DNA of 10,864 bases from an uncultured Saprospiraceae bacterium (GTDB lineage: Bacteria; Bacteroidota; Bacteroidia; Chitinophagales; Saprospiraceae): the NCBI GenBank assembly GCA_937921525.1, contig CAKZUM010000218.1, positions 1 to 10,864 of the forward strand, read 5' to 3'. Below, in pieces: positions 6,359 to 10,864 of this stretch (positions are counted from its first letter, which is position 1; every line of letters begins with the position of its first letter). The notes beneath the pieces are model-generated. The model was not told the DNA's origin. It did no database searches and worked only from the letters and a program-made list of their open reading frames with translations. Both the position numbers and the translations under genes were made by a program.

Positions 6359-7399
6359 AGAAGAGAAATCCTTCTCTAGCTGATTCATAAGATTCTCCAT
6401 ATTAGCATTATCATAGTACACCATCACCATGTCTAGCGTTTTATGGCCTAGCAATCTTGCTACCTCAGCTGGGCTGTAGCCTTTAGCAATTAAGAAACTA
6501 CCGAAAAAATGACGAGTACCATGCAATGATCTAGTTTCTGGTAAGCCTGCCACTTGAAAAAGTCCTGGTGTTTTACCTGTTGCTGTTTCCTTGAATGCCT
6601 TCCGTATAGATTCTAAGTTCATAGGCTTTTCTGGATCAATTACCCTGGCACTCTTGCCTTCCTTGTTTATTGTTCTCAATCCACAAAAAAGATACCCCTC
6701 CGATCTACCCAAGAAATCAATATAAGCTTTCATAGCAGCTAATACTCTAGGGAAACACTTCTGTGCTTCGTACTTACCGAAATTCTCTACTTGCTGTCCT
6801 TCCTTATTTAGTGTCCATTGTTTCCGCTGTCCTTTCCTTCTGAATCTAATCGTGTTTTTATCGAAGTCAATCCACTCAATTCTTACTCCTTGCACTTCCA
6901 TTTGTCGAAGACCTCTAAATGCCATCAAATGAAATAGAGCGTTATTCTTTAGACGCTTCTTATCCTTCTTTTCTTCCTTGATTACAGCTAGTACTTTCAG
7001 CACCTCCTCGAATGATAGCCCTTCTTTATGACTTTTTTCTAAACTGAATCCTACTATATCCGTATTTATATCCTCTGTAATCTTATCGTAGCGGATAGCT
7101 TGCTTTATTAGTTTAATAGCTGCTGCCAAGTAGCCATTTTTTGTTCGGTCAGATACTAAGCCCTTGCCATCCTTCTTATAGATTGGTTGTTCTAGTTCAT
7201 CCCGAAATAGTAACAAACTCTTTTTATTCAGTCCATGCTCTTGTATGAAGTTAAGGAAGTGCACTACATTCTTCTTGTAGATCTCCTTCGTTCCATCACT
7301 AATCGTAGAGCGATCAAGAAGGGAATAAGCCGTATCTAAGTTTAGTAGGTTATCTACTCCTATTATTTCAGTGGTATTATTGATTCGCTGTGGTTTCAT
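6350..7399 (-). CDS. Tyrosine recombinase / phage-type integrase
   Basis: A protein of 349 residues. An N-terminal SAM-like core-binding domain spans about 25-120 (STISDGTKEIYKKNVVHFLN, then KNGYLAAAIKLIKQAI), followed by the catalytic domain at 125-345. The active-site set is complete: R165 in FRGLRQMEVQG, a beta-hairpin Lys near K189-K193 (RRKGQRKQW), H293 and R296 in LHGTRH, H319 in LLGHK, and nucleophile Y328 in MVMVYYD. Length fits Bacteroidota site-specific recombinases of phages and integrative elements. The gene starts 14 bases after the 61-residue ORF and both lie behind the KilA-N gene on the same strand, so the three could be co-transcribed. The protein is expected to be active, so an integrated element with att sites should exist or have existed here. 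No tRNA target is visible. Confidence 0.93.
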   Translation of the reverse strand: MKPQRINNTTEIIGVDNLLNLDTAYSLLDRSTISDGTKEIYKKNVVHFLNFIQEHGLNKKSLLLFRDELEQPIYKKDGKGLVSDRTKNGYLAAAIKLIKQAIRYDKITEDINTDIVGFSLEKSHKEGLSFEEVLKVLAVIKEEKKDKKRLKNNALFHLMAFRGLRQMEVQGVRIEWIDFDKNTIRFRRKGQRKQWTLNKEGQQVENFGKYEAQKCFPRVLAAMKAYIDFLGRSEGYLFCGLRTINKEGKSARVIDPEKPMNLESIRKAFKETATGKTPGLFQVAGLPETRSLHGTRHFFGSFLIAKGYSPAEVARLLGHKTLDMVMVYYDNANMENLMNQLEKDFSSVV

Positions 7400-7413
7400 A
7401 GTTAATTCATTGC

Positions 7414-7599
7414 TTAGATAATGGTCTGTCTGTTGGCGCAGTCGATTTTGTAGTTCTTACCATCTGCCGTTGGTGATTTCAGTTTTCGATAATTTGTCGA
7501 CAACTCATTTTTGTGCTTTCTAGGTAAATGACCATCAATATACTTCGATATCGTGTTCCAAGTAACATCATGCATTTCCATGTTTCTGTTTTTCGACAT
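7414..7599 (-). CDS. 61-residue basic protein, possible accessory DNA binder
   Basis: The product begins MSKNRNMEMHDVTWNTISKY and continues IDGHLPRKHKNELSTNYRKL, ending in NRQTII. It is basic and polar, with a segment (about 13-40) that could form two short helices around a GHLPRK turn. I do not recognise a family. Its place directly before the integrase start (14-base gap) is where excisionases or directionality factors often lie, so a recombination accessory role is a positional inference. Internal ATGs at codons 7 and 9 are possible alternative starts. A short ORF of this kind could be spurious, but the tight spacing and shared strand favour a real gene. Confidence 0.5.
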   Translation of the reverse strand: MSKNRNMEMHDVTWNTISKYIDGHLPRKHKNELSTNYRKLKSPTADGKNYKIDCANRQTII

Positions 7600-7671
7600 C
7601 TTTTTGTTGGTACTGACTCTTAGATAGGCGTATTACATTTAAAAATTATTTCGCTGTTCCTTAGAATATCC

Positions 7672-8505
7672 TTACTTCAATTTCTTCTTATCTGCTTTAG
7701 CAATTCGCTTCACCGCTTTATCTTTCGCTATGATTGGTCGCTGCCGATCAGACTCTACCTTCAAAATCTCTGCCCTCATTTCCTGTTCATATTCCCAATT
7801 AATCATTGTACCATTAAGACTCTCCATATTTAGAAGTAAGAGCAATTCCTCTATAGAGGCATGGTCTCGCATATTTCCTTTCTTACCAGTATTCGCTGCT
7901 TTCCATTGTTTGGCAGTGGTGCCAAATACAATTACATTTAATAGATCTGCTTCACTAGCATAGACCTTCCCATCATTTTTGGTCTTACGAATCTTGTCAG
8001 TTAAGAGATTGTTTTTAATAGCATCCGTTTGGATAGAGTAATTGGTTTTGGTAATTTCCCGTCTTAGGTCGAAGGTTAATCCTAGCCGTACAGCTTCATC
8101 ATTTTTTAATCTTTCGTATTCTTTTATAAGGTATAGATAAAAAGAAGGACTAAACCAAGTAGCGAATTGAAAGGCGATATCCTTATGTGCAAATGTTCCT
8201 CCATACCTTCCAGCTTTTGACCTTATACCTCTTGCATCCGTTTTTTTAATCCATTCAGATACAGACAATATAAAATCATTTAATCCTAGATCATTTCTAA
8301 TTAGGTGAAAATTCACCGAATTAAAACTTTGATTATTTAATTGCTCCCAAAGTCCTAAAAATTCAATATTACTTCTATTCCTTAGATAGTTCTTTATTAT
8401 ATCACCTGCTGGACTTCTACCGCTTTTAGCAATATCAGTCAAACAAATAAAATCGCCTTCTATTCTAACTGTTGTGTCTTTAATTTTAATTGTCTGTTTT
8501 GCCAT
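7672..8505 (-). CDS. KilA-N domain protein
   Basis: A protein of 277 residues. The KilA-N domain covers about 5-130: IKDTTVRIEGDFICLTDIAK at the start, a variable middle around SPAGDIIKNYLRNRSNIEFL, and the signature YGGTFAHKDIAFQFATWFSP followed by SFYLYLIKEYERLK. The remainder (140-275) is helical and strongly basic at the end (KRIAKADKKKLK), with a GTTAKQWKAAN segment. KilA-N proteins are DNA-binding-fold proteins of phages, large DNA viruses and bacterial mobile elements, and this architecture is often found beside integrases in Bacteroidota. Its exact role is unknown; phage antirepressor-like regulation is one possibility. It heads the three-gene module, 72 bases before the 61-residue ORF. 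An upstream TTTTGTAAG (about 8540-8549) could be a -33 element, with weak support. Confidence 0.88.
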   Translation of the reverse strand: MAKQTIKIKDTTVRIEGDFICLTDIAKSGRSPAGDIIKNYLRNRSNIEFLGLWEQLNNQSFNSVNFHLIRNDLGLNDFILSVSEWIKKTDARGIRSKAGRYGGTFAHKDIAFQFATWFSPSFYLYLIKEYERLKNDEAVRLGLTFDLRREITKTNYSIQTDAIKNNLLTDKIRKTKNDGKVYASEADLLNVIVFGTTAKQWKAANTGKKGNMRDHASIEELLLLLNMESLNGTMINWEYEQEMRAEILKVESDRQRPIIAKDKAVKRIAKADKKKLK

Positions 8506-8953
8506 AGTATGTATTTTGTTTAATATATATTTTAGAACTCCTTACAAAATCATTTCTACTATCTTTTTTCTGGCCACTTTACAATTTGGATTATGTAAGT
8601 AATTCTACTTTTTCTCCAGCCTTTAATTTTATCGAATTAAATCCAGTTTAATGATTGTAACGTCACTGCTTGGTTGCTGGTATTGAATCTAAATTTGTAG
8701 TTCTTTTTAAGTGATGGCTAGAAATATAGCAATGTGAAATATGAAGGTAAAATACTAATTTACTATCATAAATACAAATTTACAGTAGTAAAATAATTTA
8801 TCAAAATGTTATCCTTTTTTTGTCCCTTATTAGAGACTTGGATTATGATTCTTAAAGATCAAAAAGAATAGACCTATGAAGTTTTCAAAAGAAGAGAACC
8901 ACAGATTTGCGAAGTATAAAAATGAGCTATCAAAAAATAGCGAATCACATGAA
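8506..8953. other. Gap: KilA-N upstream region and decayed sequence
   Basis: No credible gene is seen on either strand. The part next to 8505 should hold the KilA-N promoter. A 7-bp inverted repeat (TTTACTA and TAGTAAA, about 8758-8792) flanks an AT-rich loop. The stretch 8830-8953 is open on the - strand, but the translation there (Phe/Leu/Ser-rich) no longer resembles a transposase and looks like the decayed continuation of the Tn3 relic to its right. Confidence 0.45.
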
Positions 8954-9019
8954 GGGTCTCCATCAATTGAGCGACTTTCTCGTCGCAATACCTTTTGGTC
9001 GCTATATTGATGGAGCCCC
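8954..9019. repeat. 22-bp imperfect inverted repeat with 22-base spacer
   Basis: Left arm 8954-8975 (GGGTCTCCATCAATTGAGCG + AC) and right arm 8998-9019 (GTCGCTATATTGATGGAG + CCCC) are reverse complements at 19 of 22 positions. A smaller nested hairpin (GCGAC and GTCGC, 8971-8986) lies inside. The right arm belongs to the Tn3-like reading frame (HQYSDQ), while transposase similarity ends at the border of the left arm, so the left arm looks like an inverted copy of tnpA sequence. Alternatives are a tiny MITE with GGG/CCC ends, for which no matching flank duplication is seen, or a terminator-like hairpin. Confidence 0.75.
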
Positions 9020-9155
9020 ATATTTAATCGCTTGTACAGAAATTTTACATCAGTAGGTCTAAAATTTTCAGTAGGAAAGAATCTTCTTCTAGCTTTGAAA
9101 TAACCATACATCACACAAAAGCCAATTTTATTCTGAGGGGTGTAAAAGTTACAAT
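8976..9155 (-). pseudogene. Relic of Tn3-family transposase N-terminus
   Basis: On the - strand the sequence from about 9155 reads CNFYTPQNKIGFCVMYGYFK, then ARRRFFPTENFRPTDVKFLY and KRLNMGLHQYSDQKVLRRE. This follows the N-terminal DUF4158 region of Tn3-family TnpA: a YT motif, a (K/R)(I/L)GF stretch, a GYF(K/R)A.(R/G)RFFP segment, a DV..L...L helix and a Y...(R)RRE end. Full-length TnpA is near 1000 residues; only about 60 remain, and the frame then loses similarity. The upstream part would overlap the divergent gene starting at 9162, so no functional start exists. It is certainly not an active transposase. Assignment rests on remembered family features and is moderately firm. Confidence 0.6.
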
Positions 9156-9161
9156 TTAGGG

Positions 9162-9560
9162 GTGAGTAATAACCTAACTTGGACAGAATCACTAGCAGCC
9201 TTTGAAGAATCAATGGCTCACGCAGCAGCAGAAATTGTTGAATTAAAATACCAAGAAGAACTAGACTACAGCTATGTTCCAGAAATCAATAAATATACAG
9301 CTATTTATGATCTGTATAACCAAGATTATCTTACTAGCCGATCCTTCTGGGCAGATAGAAATGGCATGAACAAAACAATTACTAAGTATGAGATGGGGGC
9401 AACAGCCATTAGAAAGATACTAGTGATCGAACCAGATTTTTACAAAATTCTTTTCTCCTTAGTTGCGGAACGAATTAATAATGGAGATGGACCTGTCAAC
9501 AATTTCGATGTGTTAGATAGTTTGTTTCAACAGATGGATACCGTTCCTGCAATTGCTTAA
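9162..9560 (+). CDS. Hypothetical protein, 132 residues
   Basis: An acidic, soluble-looking helical protein with no signal peptide or membrane segment. It opens MSNNLTWTESLAAFEESMAH, continues AAAEIVELKYQEELDYSYVP, and later has SFWADRNGMNKTITKYEMGA and a C-terminus rich in Asp and Asn (NNGDGPVNNFDVLDSLFQQM). No family is recognised. The start is GTG at 9162 with TTAGGGG immediately before it; ATG at codon 18 is an alternative. The reading frame is intact, has good coding character and ends 26 bases before a clear terminator, so it is probably an expressed single-gene unit. It lies between a Tn3-family relic and an IS3-family relic, and could be surviving cargo of one of these or a native gene trapped between them. 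Confidence 0.75.
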   Translation: MSNNLTWTESLAAFEESMAHAAAEIVELKYQEELDYSYVPEINKYTAIYDLYNQDYLTSRSFWADRNGMNKTITKYEMGATAIRKILVIEPDFYKILFSLVAERINNGDGPVNNFDVLDSLFQQMDTVPAIA

Positions 9561-9585
9561 AAATAGACTTGCTTTTCGTGCTATC

Positions 9586-9622
9586 AAGCCCTATTATACT
9601 ATTGGTATGATGGGGCTTTTTA
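9586..9622 (+). terminator. Rho-independent terminator of the 132-residue gene
   Basis: AAGCCCTATT (9586-9595) pairs with GATGGGGCTT (9609-9618) with two G-U pairs, around a short AT-rich loop, and is followed by TTTTAAT. Position, 26 bases after the stop, and the + strand T tract fit the gene at 9162-9560. Confidence 0.75.
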
Positions 9623-9650
9623 ATGTTTCCGAAAATGCACTTCGGGTTGA

Positions 9651-10097
9651 TATTTATCTTATATAGTACAAGATGCCTACTCTAGAAAATTGTAGGATGG
9701 AACCTTTCTACCGGACTAAAAGCAGATGGTGCTATTGCTGGACTCAAAATGGCAGTCACTACCCTATCCCGTGGTCATAAAAATTTAATGCATCATTCTG
9801 ATCGTGGTCTACAATATTGTTGTAAGGCTTATATGAAGATTCCGAAGAAAAAGAAAATCAAGATTTCTATGACGCAGTATGAAGATCCATATAAAAGAAG
9901 AATTTCTATTCTTAAGTTTTGATGAAGCTAAATATTATACTGCGAAAGCTATTCGAACTTATAATCACAAACGACCGCATGCATCGCTAAATTATTTTAT
10001 GCTTAACCAAGTACATTATTTAAATGACCTGCTTAAGAAATTATGGAGAAATAACAAAAAATACAACAACAAAAAACGTCTAATTAAGAAAAAATAG
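9651..10097 (+). pseudogene. IS3-family transposase (OrfB) relic with catalytic deletion
   Basis: The frame opens after a TGA with YLSYIVQDAYSRKIVGWNLS, then KADGAIAGLKMAV, then the hallmark LMHHSDRGLQYCCKAYMKI and KKKIKISMTQYEDPY. In IS3-family integrase cores this is followed by a segment like ENAIAERxNGILKEEF, which carries the catalytic Glu. Here it is missing: after EDPY the sequence jumps frame directly to IKEEFLFLSFDEAKYYTAKA, then IRTYNHKRPHASLNYF, and ends at TAG 10095-10097. So the N-terminal third of OrfB, including the first catalytic Asp region, all of OrfA, and about 11 codons around the Glu are gone. The second Asp (HHSDRG) survives. The element cannot transpose. Confidence 0.85.
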
Positions 10098-10108
10098 CTT
10101 GCTATTTT
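10091..10108. repeat. Palindrome over the IS3 relic stop codon
   Basis: AAAATAGC (10091-10098) and GCTATTTT (10101-10108) are reverse complements around TT. The TAG of the relic frame lies in the left arm. It could be a weak transcript-ending hairpin with an AT-rich tail. Stop codons also lie within palindromes at 509-529, 588-608 and 2070-2089. Confidence 0.4.
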
Positions 10109-10176
10109 ATAAGCATTTTCATGGCTTATTTCATCAAGTTACTCTGGACTCATTCATTGTGATGATTTACAATAAA

Positions 10177-10207
10177 GTAAGGGAGTTTTTACTCCCTTTC
10201 ACTCTTT
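10177..10207. terminator. Bidirectional terminator between convergent units
   Basis: AAGGGAGT (10179-10186) and ACTCCCTT (10191-10198) form an 8-bp stem with a TTTT loop. On the + strand it is followed by TCACTCTTT, and on the - strand by ACTTTATTG. It lies about 40 bases past the stop of the - strand membrane gene and downstream of the + strand IS3 relic, so it suits both directions, best the membrane gene. Confidence 0.65.
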
Positions 10208-10238
10208 AGGGTTACCCCCACTTTGTTTTACACTCTAT

Positions 10239-10616
10239 TCATTTCATCTTTACTATCATATATCTATGAAGTTTCCAAGCAAGTAAAATCCCGAACCATG
10301 TTGCTACTAAATCCCAACAGTCAAAAGTAAATCCGAATTCCGATCGCTGTGAATTTAAAGATAAAATTTCTCGAATGGAAAGACCAATTCCAATACCGAG
10401 AAGCACTAATTTCTTTTTTTCCCAATTAATAAGTACTAAAATTACCAATGGGATAGCTAAAGCACTACAAAAACTAGGGAAAGAACCTGATAATGTTTTA
10501 ACACTCTGAGAAAAATCTTGCTCATATATCCACGGTCGAATATAAAGTTGGTTACATAAGCCTAGTAGTCCAATGAAGATAAATAAGAACAATCGTAATT
10601 TTATTTTAGAAAACAT
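10239..10616 (-). CDS. Small membrane protein, VanZ-like topology
   Basis: A protein of 125 residues with four hydrophobic segments: about 8-22 (RLFLFIFIGLLGLC), 47-65 (SFCSALAIPLVILVLI), 70-85 (LVLLGIGIGLSIREIL) and 98-118 (FDCWDLVATWFGILLAWKL). The third and fourth segments, with an REI motif and a FD..DL.AT..G.LLAW motif, resemble VanZ-like and related small membrane proteins in which a Glu/Arg-bearing helix precedes an FDxxDxxAT helix. The similarity is to layout and a short motif only, so a family assignment is tentative and no substrate can be proposed. The gene is monocistronic as far as seen, starts with MFSKIKLRLF, and ends before a shared terminator. Confidence 0.7.
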   Translation of the reverse strand: MFSKIKLRLFLFIFIGLLGLCNQLYIRPWIYEQDFSQSVKTLSGSFPSFCSALAIPLVILVLINWEKKKLVLLGIGIGLSIREILSLNSQRSEFGFTFDCWDLVATWFGILLAWKLHRYMIVKMK

Positions 10617-10770
10617 TTAATTTGTATTATTATTGATTTTAGTAGTTTCAATTTACAGTGCAATCTCTCTTCCATTTTTTTCTTATCCTCAAGAAATTAG
10701 ATTAGTAAAACAAGACACCTTAACTAGTGGCTGACCGAGAACATATCTAAAAAGAAAAAGAATCGTTACT

Positions 10771-10797
10771 TCCTGCTTTTCGAGCGGGGTCTTTTTG
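10771..10797 (+). terminator. Orphan + strand terminator near window end
   Basis: TCCTGCT (10771-10777) pairs with AGCGGGG (10783-10789) with G-U pairs around TTTCG, followed by TCTTTTTG. The T tract faces right, but no + strand gene lies between the membrane gene start at 10616 and this point. It could end a small RNA starting in 10620-10760, or be left from a lost gene. Confidence 0.5.
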
Positions 10798-10864
10798 CAC
10801 TCAAATTCTCTTTTTTCTCATACGAGTTGATATGTTATTTTCCAGTACTACATTTGCGTGAATT

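Noticed and set aside
7730..7963. Forward ORF of 77 residues
   Set aside because: Antisense to the KilA-N gene, which has clear domain support.
8954..9019. Tn3-type miniature element with 38-bp ends
   Set aside because: The arms are only 22 bp, no 5-bp flank duplication is seen, and the right arm continues an ordinary coding frame.
8830..9213. 127-residue - strand ORF as an intact protein
   Set aside because: Only its middle resembles Tn3-family TnpA; the start would overlap the divergent gene and the end is meaningless Phe/Ser-rich sequence, so it is treated as a relic.

Overview
The window looks like a chromosomal stretch from an AT-rich member of the Bacteroidota. Three things support this: a zinc-ribbon protein of a type common in that phylum, a secreted protein joining a carboxypeptidase-regulatory-like beta domain to a C-terminal SPOR-like domain, and intergenic hairpins of the kind seen there. 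A lineage near Saprospiria/Aureispira is possible, but this is only an impression and nothing here proves it. No rRNA, tRNA or CRISPR array was seen.

Layout. Positions 1-1361 are ordinary backbone: the tail of an upstream gene, a small zinc-ribbon protein (+), and a convergent EI24/CysZ-like membrane protein (-). The two genes meet in a cluster of four short palindromes, and both stop codons lie inside copies of the same repeat. Positions 1362-2235 hold no convincing gene, but contain a perfect 20-bp palindrome and a strong + strand terminator without an obvious client. Positions 2236-3897 (-) encode the secreted SPOR-like protein. Immediately upstream of its start sits a complete-looking insertion sequence (about 3942-5581) whose DUF6399-type transposase is split by a frameshift at a run of seven T. 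Short inverted ends and a 6-bp TATTTT flank on both sides support these boundaries.

Positions 5582-6349 are decayed sequence with two gene scraps. Positions 6350-8505 (-) form a compact module: KilA-N domain protein, 61-residue unknown protein, complete tyrosine recombinase. This is the best candidate for an integrated mobile element or its remnant, though no att repeats could be fixed. Positions 8506-10100 mix a relic of a Tn3-family transposase N-terminus (-), which carries a 22-bp inverted duplication, an intact 132-residue orphan gene (+) with its own terminator, and an IS3-family transposase relic (+) whose catalytic-glutamate segment has been deleted. The window ends with a small four-helix membrane protein (-) and another orphan + strand terminator.

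Taken together, the right two thirds is an insertion hot spot where at least four unrelated mobile-element types have landed and mostly decayed around a few surviving genes. No defence system or clearly new biochemical system could be demonstrated. The most interesting items are the stop-codon palindromes, the possible programmed frameshift in the IS, the KilA-N/small ORF/integrase module, and the intact orphan gene between two transposon relics.
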